A program made the position numbers and the translations under genes. A model generated the notes under the pieces. That model saw only the letters and a list, made by a program, of their open reading frames with translations, did not search any database and was not told where the DNA came from. Shown in pieces: positions 41,718-51,409 of a DNA stretch of 56,019 bases. Source of the DNA: Seminavis robusta (lineage: Eukaryota > Bacillariophyta > Bacillariophyceae > Naviculales > Naviculaceae); contig CAICTM010000623.1 of assembly GCA_903772945.1 (NCBI GenBank), positions 1-56,019 of the forward strand, written 5' to 3'. How positions within the stretch are numbered: the stretch's first letter is position 1; every line of letters begins with the position of its first letter.

Positions 41718-44700
41718 GGTCAAGGTCTTTCTTCAGATAAAAGGGAGCAATAGTAACCACAAGGAGATCAACGAGGGTTGGTCAGCAATCCAAATTGGAT
41801 ATTGTGTCTGCATGTGCGCTTGGACACCCCTTGACAACTCTGATTTGGACGCAAGGAATGACTGTTTTCTCAACTGAGAAATGACACTTCTATGCCAGAG
41901 ACCCGGAGGTAGAAAGATACAACTCGAGATCATCTCGTCAATAGCCCCTTCCCCCCGTTCACCACAAAGTTGCCCTTTAAGGCAACCAAAGATCGCAGCG
42001 GGGAGTCTGAAGATTGAAGATAATGGTACTAATTCCAATTCAGCACTGACGTCAGTTTTATCCCCGGATTCGATTGAAATCATTCTCTGCATCTGGCGCA
42101 GCGGCATCGAGCTGTCCGGCGCGGGATGCGGAACCCAAAACACTTTTCCATCCCCGTAATGCGATTGACAAATGCGTCACCCTCCCAGCTGTTGGGGAGG
42201 AGGAAAGCAGCCTGTACACAGGTGGTTAAAGTAATACATTTAGTTAAAATATAGAAGCACAAGCTTGTTTTTACATCATCTACCTGAAGCCACAAGCTGC
42301 TTCAGTTGACGCACTATCACTTGGATCGATCTGATTGGCTCTATGTCGGCATTCCCTGAGAACAGACTGATATTTCTTCCAGTATCAAGAATGATGACCA
42401 GGAAAGCAGAACACACGAAGGAGTACGGTTTTGCTATACAAGGGAGCGGCGTCAGAGCTTTCGGTGACATGAACTGCCCCTCGAGTGACCTAGGAAAAAA
42501 GAACTTTTTTCACTGAGCACGGTTTATCACTGATCATCAAAACGCGTATGTAGTTCAAATTCTGCTCCACTCTTTGGAATCTATTGCAGGGATGGATGCA
42601 CTCTCAATTCGAGACTACCGGTATCCCATCTTTGGCTTTGGCATTCCAGTCCTTTATTGGATCTTTGTTGGATTCGATTCCGCAATTTGGATCGAGCTTG
42701 GTGATGGCAAAAAAAAACTAAGAATGATCAGCTTCTGTCACTTTCAAGCTTTGCCATGTACACCAAATCTCCAAGCTAGATCGATGGATACCCTCCTCTC
42801 ATTCCTACATCATCAGACGCTGGGGGTTGTTGTTTGGTCGGGGCCTACCACTTGGGTATGTCTTCGTTTGGATCTACCGCTACCGGCAGATGCCAGCTAT
42901 GCATAGGTTCCGTAGCTACCGGTAGCTAGCAGAAACACAACCAACACCCAAGAGCTACCTAAGGGTCATCGGGTACATTACAGCGTGTGCTAAAAAAATG
43001 TCTCTATTGCTCTTTCCACGGTCACTGTAAAAGCTAAGGCTTCCTCGGCCAAAAATGGGAACACTTGGTGTCAACCAACGAACACCGGTCATCATAGTGG
43101 TCATTTGGATCTTTGTTGAGCTCGAAAGATTTTCGTTGGAGCATGGGTTTCAATCGATATTCTTTAGAATGCCATGGCAAGACAACCCATGTGATGAGCA
43201 GCAGAACTTGACAATGATATTCAAAGTCTGGCCCTTACTTTGCTCCACTAATAGGTTGAAACATCTCGTCTCTTGATAAAGCTGATGCTGTGTTGCTGCA
43301 ATGGATCTGAAGATGCTTCAAGAAAGTTCGTCTTTGAGAGAGTGACAGTCATTGCATCCTGAGCGGTCACTGGGATCTGTGTGGTTTTTGCAAGCAGCTC
43401 CGGAACAACTTTTCCAAGATGACGCCATGTCCATGCCACCTCTTCCCCTTACTCGACTTGAATCAATCCAAACAAACAACGATCCTCGGTGGAACTCTCA
43501 GATGAAGAGAACGACGAAGCAAATTGCATGACTAGTTTGCTTCAAAACAAGACACTGTGCGGACTTTCGGCACCAACAACTTGCTTGGAGGCAAGGTGCG
43601 TCGATATCAAATACCCCAACGGTTTGATTCGATTCTGTTGTTGAGCCATGTGTCACAGTGTTTCATCATTGAGGGATCGTAGATTATAATGTTCTTTCCA
43701 AGAGGAACCAAAAGTGCTCTTTGGGAGAGTTTGAGTGTGATTTGTTACCATTTCTGCCCATCCCGACATTTCAACCTTTGCGTATTCAGTTTGCCTGTTT
43801 CCCCCTTTACCTGGGGAATACGAATATAAATTTTTTATGTGTTTTCTGTACCTGCCTCGGTGTTCTGGAAGCTTGCGGCCTATCAAACCAATTCTGCCAC
43901 CCGGAAATATGCATACCGAAACTGGTATCCATAAAATCAACGAAATTAGCACCAAGTGACCCCCCCTCCCAAATTTGTCGCACCTCAAGTCGATAAACTC
44001 AAAATCCCGCGCTAGTGAGAAAAAATAATTTGGATGTTGAGATGGGTTTTGAATTTTTGCACTGGAAGCATTTGGATTCTTTTTCTGTTTGGTTTGCAGA
44101 GATGCCCATTTCAACACCAAAAAGGAGAGAACAGAAGCACTGGTATTCACATGCAAAACTCGCCTCGGGTTGCTTTCTCAAATCAGCAAATGATCTTCAA
44201 CCAAACAAGAAGCCCTGCTTCTGTGGAATATTAAAATTCAAGCGAACCTATTCGTAGTGCAATTAACTAATAATCATCATGCCATCTTTGTTTCCTCAAA
44301 CGAAGAAGGCTTTTGCAGTTTTTAGCACCTTTTGGCACCAAACAAGGACTCCAGCACTCCACTGTGTCATTCAGGAACATTTTGTTTTGCCAAATAACTA
44401 ACTCTCAAGCAACCAATTGAATGATACCTATGAATCTTCTGTCTCTGTAGACAGTGTTCAGTATTTTAGCCTTTTCCATTTCAGTGCTCAGCTAGTCAGC
44501 ACCAAAACAGGTTGGCTGTGCCCCGGGACCGACCATAGTCTCCTTGTTGATTGTCGAATTTGTGGGCCCAACAACGGTGAATGGTCGACGCGCTTGGTAA
44601 CGTTCGAGAGTGATTTGAATAATGGCGTGAAGTTTCTCGCACCTTCTCACAACCGCTCAACCTTCTCCGTCTTCTATGTTGATAGGAAGTCTTCCTGTGT

Positions 44701-44752
44701 TTGATTGATTGTGTGTGCGAAGAAGAGTCAAAAAGACAAAGGAGAAGGAGAG
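41718..44752. other. Longest gene-free stretch
   Basis: Three kilobases between the aureochrome 5' end and RAD52. No supported gene. TAGCTACCGGTAGCTA at 42913-42928 is a perfect 16-bp palindrome. The part next to 41717 is probably the aureochrome 5' UTR and promoter. The 110- to 170-codon frames near 42574 and 43653 have no motif. Confidence 0.5.
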
Positions 44753-46222
44753 ATGAGTGCTCCTGGAAGACAGAAAAGTCCGGGCGGTGGAGGATTGATT
44801 CTCCCTGACGGTTGCAACAGCAGCGGCGGTTTGTCGCAAGAAGTCATGATGAAAATGATGGAAGCCCAAGTCATTCAAGGATACAGAGCACCCGGTCAGC
44901 AGTACCATGCTCCGCCTGTGGAATGGGTCAAAAATACACTGGATGGTTCCGTCTTGACGGACCACAAGGGCTATCCCATCAGTGTCAATCGACTGCTCGC
45001 CACCAGACCATTGCGTGCCGAACTTTCCAGCCGTCCAGGACCCGGTGGAAAGAAATTGACGTACATTAGTGGCGAAGGAGTCACTCGGGCGCTCAATGAA
45101 ATCTTTGGTTTTGACGGATGGAACATGGAGATTGTCAAGACACAACGAGAAGTCTGTAACAAAGATGACAAGGGACGCTTCCATGTCGCTTACACGGCGC
45201 ATGTTCGATTGACGCACAAAAAGAGTGGCACCTACAAGGAAGACGTGGGATCTTCCGACAGTGTCGATCGAACCATGGGAACTGCCGTCAGCCATGCGCT
45301 CAAGGGAAGCATCACGGATGCGCTCAAGCGCGCCGCGAGACATTTTGGAGAAAAACTCGGCAATACGCTTTACGTTGGAGATTTCACCATCAACAAGGCT
45401 CCACTCACACTGCGAGACGCTCTAGACTTTTACGACAATGAACGAGAAAACACCAAATTTGGACCATCTACCAAGCCTATCCATGTCAACAAGGAGACTC
45501 CTTCTCCACTAGTGGATCAAAAGAATGGCGCTGCTAGCGGAAATCGGAATGTGGCCACTGTCGGGTCAACCAAAACACATCAGCAGCAGCCAATGGCACA
45601 GCCCAACAACAACTACAACAAACCGAGTGCTGTAAGCAACCAAAATAAGAACAACAGTGGTTCGGCTGTCAACAACATGCAGTCCGTCTCTATTGCAGAG
45701 GCGCATCCACGAACCAACGGGCGATCGTCCTTGGATGGGCGGCCCATGGTGGCGATGGGAGCGATGGTTACCAAGACACCTTCCAACAATCCGCAACTCG
45801 CCGCCTCCAAACAGCAAAACCCTATTGTTTCGGCAACACCCAAGGTTCCAAACAATGCTCGTGAGAGCCAGGAATCGCTCAAAAGTCGTTTGGGACCAGC
45901 GCCCAACTTTCAGCTTCCTCCACCTTCTCGACAGAGTAGTTCGTACGCCCAGAACGCTTCGCTACGTCCTCCGCCTTCTGCGGCCGATCGACTCAGCTCT
46001 GGAAACATGTTTGCAGGTGGGCTCACTTTTGACCATGATACAGACCCACAGCGTGGCCATGGCAATCAACGTGTTGTTGCCCACGCCAACAAGGAAAACT
46101 CACAAGGTCGACCATCTCAGCAGCAGCATCAACAAGGACCGGGGCTTTTGAAACGTCATGCATCGGTACCGACCGACGTGGGCACGAACAAGAGAATGAA
46201 TGCAAATCCGTACCAGCGCTAG
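44753..46222 (+). CDS. RAD52: RAD52-like single-strand annealing recombination protein
   Basis: Single exon, 489 residues from the ATG at 44753; the frame is open upstream from a non-ATG codon. The RAD52 N-terminal DNA-binding fold is at about residues 75-215: RPGPGGKKLTYISGEG, ALNEIFGFDGWNMEIV, a strand HVAYTAHVRLTHKKSGTYKE and the hallmark KGSITDALKRAARHFGEKLG followed by NTLYVGD. These match yeast and human RAD52 in order. The protein would form annealing rings in homologous recombination and repair in the nucleus. The C-terminal ~270 residues are Asn/Gln/Ser/Pro-rich and disordered, with no obvious RAD51- or RPA-binding motif that I can name. The poly-Asn/Gln bias resembles that of the neighbouring ankyrin protein. 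It is convergent with that gene. Confidence 0.9.
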   Translation: MSAPGRQKSPGGGGLILPDGCNSSGGLSQEVMMKMMEAQVIQGYRAPGQQYHAPPVEWVKNTLDGSVLTDHKGYPISVNRLLATRPLRAELSSRPGPGGKKLTYISGEGVTRALNEIFGFDGWNMEIVKTQREVCNKDDKGRFHVAYTAHVRLTHKKSGTYKEDVGSSDSVDRTMGTAVSHALKGSITDALKRAARHFGEKLGNTLYVGDFTINKAPLTLRDALDFYDNERENTKFGPSTKPIHVNKETPSPLVDQKNGAASGNRNVATVGSTKTHQQQPMAQPNNNYNKPSAVSNQNKNNSGSAVNNMQSVSIAEAHPRTNGRSSLDGRPMVAMGAMVTKTPSNNPQLAASKQQNPIVSATPKVPNNARESQESLKSRLGPAPNFQLPPPSRQSSSYAQNASLRPPPSAADRLSSGNMFAGGLTFDHDTDPQRGHGNQRVVAHANKENSQGRPSQQQHQQGPGLLKRHASVPTDVGTNKRMNANPYQR

Positions 46223-46594
46223 TAGAATACACCACTGGATGAATGCGGTCTAAAAGGCCACCTCTGTTCAAATTATTGTAGGAGGTCTACGGTGGCTTCA
46301 GTCGACAACCAACCAAAAGAGGTTGCCAGAACCCATCACAACAGCATCATGCTGCAACTTGGATTGAATCATTCCTTTTTGGAGGCTGGCTCGTATTACA
46401 AAAACACGAAGGGTAACATAGGGATACTCTGTTGAAGTACTAATGTAGTTTCTGTGCCAACAAGAACCGTCAACAAAGCCCAAACCTAACAGCGTGCTAA
46501 TAATGAGGCTAGCGATGATTTGTAGTAGGCAAGAACAAAAGGAAAGAATCATCAAAAGCGTTGTTATAAATTTGCTATTCTTCTATATGGTATC
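46223..46594. other. Intergenic between convergent genes
   Basis: 372 bp of 3' flanking DNA between RAD52 and the polyQ ankyrin gene. No gene or clear terminator signal seen. Confidence 0.6.
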
Positions 46595-49017
46595 CTATCC
46601 GTAGCTCTTCTTTTGCTCTTCACTCATGCCAGCAAGCTGCTCGGGCGAAATGTTGCCAGACGAGATCATAGATGCCAGCCCTGCCGACACGGCATTCTTG
46701 GGATCTGGAAGCGTCCCATCTGGCCGATCGTCCTTCGGTCTCATCAAACGAGCCACGGGCCCTCCCTTGGGCCAGAACTTGTCTGCCATTTCTTCCAAAA
46801 ACTCACTCCATTCCGACGTGATACTGGCTCGGACATACTCCATGGGCGTTTGTCCACGCTTGTCTTCAATGAACAGTTGCATGGGGTCGCGTTCCAGAAT
46901 TGCTTCGGCAATTTCCCGAGAAAAATTGCTGGCCCAAGCACAATGATGCATGGGCGTTCGACCAAAGCCATCGACTACTCGAATGTCACTCCCGTTGTCC
47001 AATAGACACTTGAAGATGGCAACGTTGTTCCGCTTGCACACCAGATCCAGAATGGAATCTCGAAACTGATTGCAAGGATTGGGACTGAGACCGCACGACA
47101 ACAGTCGGCCCAGCATTTCATCATCGCCAGTGTGTACGGCGTGCACCACTTGTGTCCCAAAGGAACTCAGCTGCAATGGCGATGGCATGGTGTCATATCC
47201 GGCGTCTTCGCTCTTGATTCGGTTTTGCAGTTCCGTGTGTCCTTGTTGCTCCACAACCTTCATCAAGACATCTTGAGGTGTACTCTCCACTTTCTTGCCC
47301 TTTTTGGCCTTTTTCTTGGCCGGGGTGCTCGATGGAGCGGAGCGCTTCTTCCGTTCACCAGTACAGACACTGGCGAGTACAGTGGGCGGAACCATGGTGG
47401 AAGGTAGCAAGAACGTCTGGTCACTCGGTTGTGTCATGGCTCCACCACCGTGAGATGCCACAGGCATGGGTCTTGGCATTTGCTGCTGGGATTGTACGGC
47501 CATGGGACGCTGCTGCTGTTGCTGTTGAAGTTGCTGCTGCTGTGCTTGCTGTTGGAGCTGCTGCTGCCGTTGCTGTTGGAGTTGCTGTGCTTGCTGCAGT
47601 TGCTGGGCTGCCTGTTGCGGTGTTAAACCAGCTGCCTGCAACTGTTGCAAGATGGTGGAGGACGGAACGGGTGCCGGTGCAGCGGCTTGATTAGTTCCTT
47701 GTTGCGAGGGCTGACTGTGGGATTGAACCACTGACGGGTTGACCTGCTGCTGCTGCTGTTGTTGTTGGTACATGGGAGTAGGCTCTAGCATGGGAAAGCT
47801 TTGGATTTGAGGAGCCATGGATGCCTGGAAGGTTTGAAAAAGAGATAGAAGAACGAGAAGCATCGTTAGTCTGTTGTGCCGGCATGATTCTTTCACGGCA
47901 TCTCACTTCGGATACTACCTACCATTTCGTTTGCCTTTTGAGGCTGTGTGTCGGATGGTCCGCTGGCATTGCCTGCTTCGTCACCCAGCGTGTCCATGTC
48001 AAAGAACTTGAACAGGTCATCATCATTATAGACATCGCTCTGCCGTTGCACCGGTTGCACTTGTGTCTCCAAGAACAACCTTTGGTTGCTATTGGAAATG
48101 CTAGAGGAAGCATTCTGATTACTGTTCGCCGCTGCTGCTTTTGCGGCAGAGTTGCTGTTACCGTCTCCTCCCATGGAAGAGGCGGTGGCTTCATTGAACG
48201 AGTTGAGCAGCTCGGACAAGCTACTCTCATTTGCATTGCTACTACTACTGTTGTTGTTCCCCCCATTTACTTTTGCAATCAATTGCTGCATCATCTCTGG
48301 ACTGAGATTGCCACTGTTCAGCAATTCTTGAATGCCAGCGACGTCAATGCCCCCTTGTTGTTGCTGGTGTCCTTGTCCCTGTTGTGATTGCTGTTGAAAT
48401 GATTGCTGTTGTTGTTGCTGCTGCTGTTGCTGGTTTGCTTGAGCTTGTTGGTTCTGTTGCCCTTGTTGTTGATGCTGCTGTTGCATGAGCACTTGTTGTT
48501 GAACGTGGGGAGGCAACTGGTTAAAGGAGAGGATCTGCGGGGCTCCTCCTCCTCCGCTCTGGTTGCCTCCCTGTTGTTGTTGGAGCTGTTGCTGAAGCTG
48601 CTGCAATTGACTGGGATTGGCACTTAGTTGTCCCAGCATGTGAGCTGGAACGGCTACCTGGGTCAAGACCATGTACGGTGCTTGCTGCTGCTGTTGCTGT
48701 GGTGCACTAGTGGGAGTCCCCGGTGCGTTGCTATTGTTCCCCGCATTGGCTTGCTGCTGCGCCGCCTGAAGCTGCGCTGCATGTTGACGCTTCAAGGCTT
48801 CAAACTGTTCACGTGTGTAAACAGGAGCGCTTCCAGGAGCCGGGGAAGGAGCGGCCAAAGCGGTTCCTTGCGACGGGAAACTCATTTGCTGCGATTGCGG
48901 CTGTTGCTGGATTTGCTGGGATTGCTGCTGTTGGATCTTTTGGGATTGATTGGTGTTGCTGTTGGTGGTGGTGTTGTTGTTGTGGTTCATGACAAGCACT
49001 GATGCTAACTCAACCAT
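46595..49017 (-). CDS. Gln-rich ankyrin-repeat protein (paralog of 37651-39062)
   Basis: Two exons on the minus strand, 49017-47923 and 47824-46595, joined across a 98-bp phase-0 intron (GTAGGT to TTCCAG), give 774 residues; the ATG at 48990 is an alternative start. Without splicing the two parts look like separate genes. Exon 1 is Gln/Asn/Ser-rich with many CAG/CAA tracts and contains GIQELLNSGNLSPEMMQQLI and the acidic DDDLFKFFDMDTLGDEAG, the latter like an activation domain. Exon 2 starts with more poly-Gln, then a Lys-rich patch (PAKKKAKKGKK) and the ankyrin region (about residues 580-690): LSPNPCNQFRDSILDLVCKR, CLLDNGSDIRVVDGFGRTP, HHCAWASNF. It ends with PKNAVSAGLASMISSGNISP. The ankyrin part is homologous to that at 37651. 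The layout suggests a nuclear regulatory protein, by inference. Confidence 0.8.
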
Positions 49018-50103
49018 ATCAAGTATCTATTCGTTTTATGCTTCCAGCTGAATCCTATTGATGCTTGTTAGCAAACTAGCGACTGGTTACAAGATAGGGA
49101 GGGAAGCTCTGTTCTTCCTGCGCTTGCTACCGGTACTGTGGTTGCTCTGTGGTACAAGAACGTGGTCTTGATGGCTGTTTGTTGTTGTGTTGCGGCTTTT
49201 GCCTGGGCTGTGCGGCCGCCCAAGTCTTCCTCACAATCAGATTCTGATCTTGCTTTGGGCTTGGGAGACAGAGAACAGAACTGGAGTACCGTTTGTTCTC
49301 TGAGGAACAAATGTTCTTTATTTCGATCCCAAGCCGGTGGAGCTGCAATGAAGGCTTCTTGGGAGGTGCGCTTTTCAAGATTTCGGCACCTGTCGGTCGC
49401 AAGTTCAATTTTTCGTTGGGCAAGGATCGGCATGGCCTGCTATTTGAATCGAATCATCCACTTCTTCACCAACTATCATCGTGCCCGATGTTAGATAGTC
49501 TAGCAGAGATTGCAGATGTAATTTGTTTATTTTTAACGCTACGGTAGCTAGTCAGTCAAATGTAGCTGCAACTCTCAGAAAGAAACTTTTGGAAACCTCA
49601 ACTCCACTATTGGCCAAGGCAGCAACTGTTTTTGGATACCCTGCCGTACGGTAACTTCGATTGCCCATTGTTTGGGTGCAATGCACATTAGCTAGTTGAT
49701 GGAGTTTTGAACGGCCTGCTTCAAGGACTGAGACGGTTTCATTTCCTGCAGTGGCTATGAACCTATGATGAACACCACAACAAACTGTCCTTGTGAGGGT
49801 CTTTGGAGCTTGTGTGAGTTGCTATAGTTTTGTTTCGGAGTAATGCGACGCATTCCCCAGAATCCATCTGGTCCTGGGGAACGCAAGGAACAAGGCTGGG
49901 ACATGGAAGAATCCAGTCGAAGCTCAAGGCATCGAGGAGAATGCTGGAGTTCGTCCGTACTTACGAGATATTAACCAGCAGAGCGGCTATTTCACTCTGG
50001 AGGCGTCTGGCCGCTCCTTCTTCTTGCTTCAAACGTCGAACGCAGACCACACGCCCACAGCAACACTCACTTCCAATCGCTGCCCAACACAACGCAGTAA
50101 AAG
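49018..50103. other. Divergent intergenic region, no gene supported
   Basis: Lies between the 5' ends of the polyQ ankyrin gene and the UBL-SF3A2 gene. Overlapping 90- to 120-codon frames exist on both strands at 49068-49547 without motifs. Contains a CTACCGGTACTG word near 49126. Confidence 0.5.
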
Positions 50104-51189
50104 ATGACCATGGAATGTTATGATAATGCAAGTGACAATGTCCAACTTCTGGTGGAGACACCACGAGGACGAACAGCCGTTGTCTCATTACCAAAGACTG
50201 AGCTACTAGTAGAAGATGAAATTGGCTACAATGAGTTGCTGTTCCATCTGCTACAGGCGGCCAAGCGACGGGATTTGGATCATGATCTCGTTGTCGATCC
50301 TGACGCTGAATGGACAGAGGATTCAACAAGACATCTGATGCTGATTCACAATGGACGAATTGTAGACCCCAATCTATTTCCCTCTTCTGCATTATTTCTG
50401 GATAGTGACTCCCTCGTTTCCTTGCAATTGAAATGTCGTGGCCGAGGAGGCATGGATCGTCAGAACCGAGTCGGTTCCAAATTTGGAGGCGGCGGTGTGA
50501 GTTCTAGCCAAAATGCGGAACGAGAGCGCAAGGAGCGACTCAAACGATTGGCTTTGGAATCGATTGATTTGGCCAAGGACCCGTACTTGATGCGCAATCA
50601 CTTGGGGACTTACGAATGCAAACTCTGTTTGACGTTGCATACCAATGAAGCCAACTATTTGGCCCATACGCAGGGCAAGAAGCATCAACAAGGTCTGGCC
50701 AAACGAGCGTACATGGAAAAACTAAAACAAGAAAAAGAACAGGCACAACAGGGAGGCATGCTGTCGTCTTCGGCGGCGGTTATCCAGCAACCCAAACCCA
50801 AGAAAATTCGAATTGGACGACCCGCCTATCAAGTCTTTAAAAGTCGAGATCCAACTACCAATCAACGATGCCTGAGTTTCGAATTGCAATATCCAGAAAT
50901 TGAACAGGATTTGCAACCACGTCATCGATTCATGAGTGCCTTTGAACAACGGGTCGAAAGTCCACCCGATCGTCGATTCCAGTACCTCCTCTTTGCGGCC
51001 GAGCCCTATGAAACCGTTGCCTTTAAGATCCCCAACGAGTCCATTGATAAAGGGCAAGATCGATTCGTCACGCATTGGGATGATGACGATAAAAAGTTCA
51101 CTCTGTCTCTGTATTTTGTGGAACAACAAGCAACAACAAACGAAGAAGGACAACAACAGCAAGAGCAACAACAAGCTGGGCAGCAGTAA
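50104..51189 (+). CDS. SF3A2: Ubiquitin-like domain fused to splicing factor SF3A2 (putative processed precursor)
   Basis: Single exon, 361 residues. Residues 117-361 are a full SF3A2 (SAP62, Prp11): start MDRQNRVGSKFGGGG, LALESIDLAKDPYLMRNHLG, a matrin-type zinc finger with C172, C175, H188 and H194 (YECKLCLTLH, AHTQGKKHQ), then IRIGRPAYQV, YPEIEQDLQPRHRFMSAFEQ, RFQYLLFAAEPYETVAFKIP, and a Gln-rich tail. SF3A2 is part of the SF3a complex of the U2 snRNP. Ahead of it lie 116 extra residues with the outline of a ubiquitin-like fold (NVQLLVETPRG at the start, LMLIHNGRIVDP near the middle, LVSLQLKCRGRGG at the end). The Gly-Gly stands directly before Met117, which aligns with the normal SF3A2 start. 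This is the layout of a Ubl-GG-X precursor cut by a deubiquitinase, as known for the splicing regulator Sde2. The fold assignment is mine, by eye. Confidence 0.85.
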   Translation: MTMECYDNASDNVQLLVETPRGRTAVVSLPKTELLVEDEIGYNELLFHLLQAAKRRDLDHDLVVDPDAEWTEDSTRHLMLIHNGRIVDPNLFPSSALFLDSDSLVSLQLKCRGRGGMDRQNRVGSKFGGGGVSSSQNAERERKERLKRLALESIDLAKDPYLMRNHLGTYECKLCLTLHTNEANYLAHTQGKKHQQGLAKRAYMEKLKQEKEQAQQGGMLSSSAAVIQQPKPKKIRIGRPAYQVFKSRDPTTNQRCLSFELQYPEIEQDLQPRHRFMSAFEQRVESPPDRRFQYLLFAAEPYETVAFKIPNESIDKGQDRFVTHWDDDDKKFTLSLYFVEQQATTNEEGQQQQEQQQAGQQ

Positions 51190-51409
51190 ACGAACTCTTT
51201 CAAACAAACAGCAAAAGGGAGGGTGCAGCATATATAGCTAAAACTTGGAGAAGCGAGTGGCTACACGCACTGAATGTTTTCCCAGGAATCTGTAGTTGGC
51301 GACGACCGTATCGTATGATGTAACTTCTACCAATTTATATAGCTATGTCTTTCTTAACAGTACTAGCAACGCATGTATTGTCTTGGATTCATTCAACTCT
51401 CTTGTTCCT
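51190..51409. other. Short intergenic between convergent genes
   Basis: 220 bp of shared 3' flank between SF3A2 and HGD. CATATATAGC occurs near 51229. No gene seen. Confidence 0.6.

Noticed and set aside
41733..42143. 136-codon minus-strand frame upstream of the aureochrome
   Set aside because: No domain, and its position suits the 5' UTR or promoter of the aureochrome.
43653..44156. 167-codon minus-strand frame
   Set aside because: No recognisable motif, biased composition, and no signs of exon boundaries; could be an old repeat fragment but cannot be supported.
49068..49494. Overlapping ~120-codon frames on both strands
   Set aside because: Neither strand shows a motif; they lie in the divergent promoter region between two well-supported genes.
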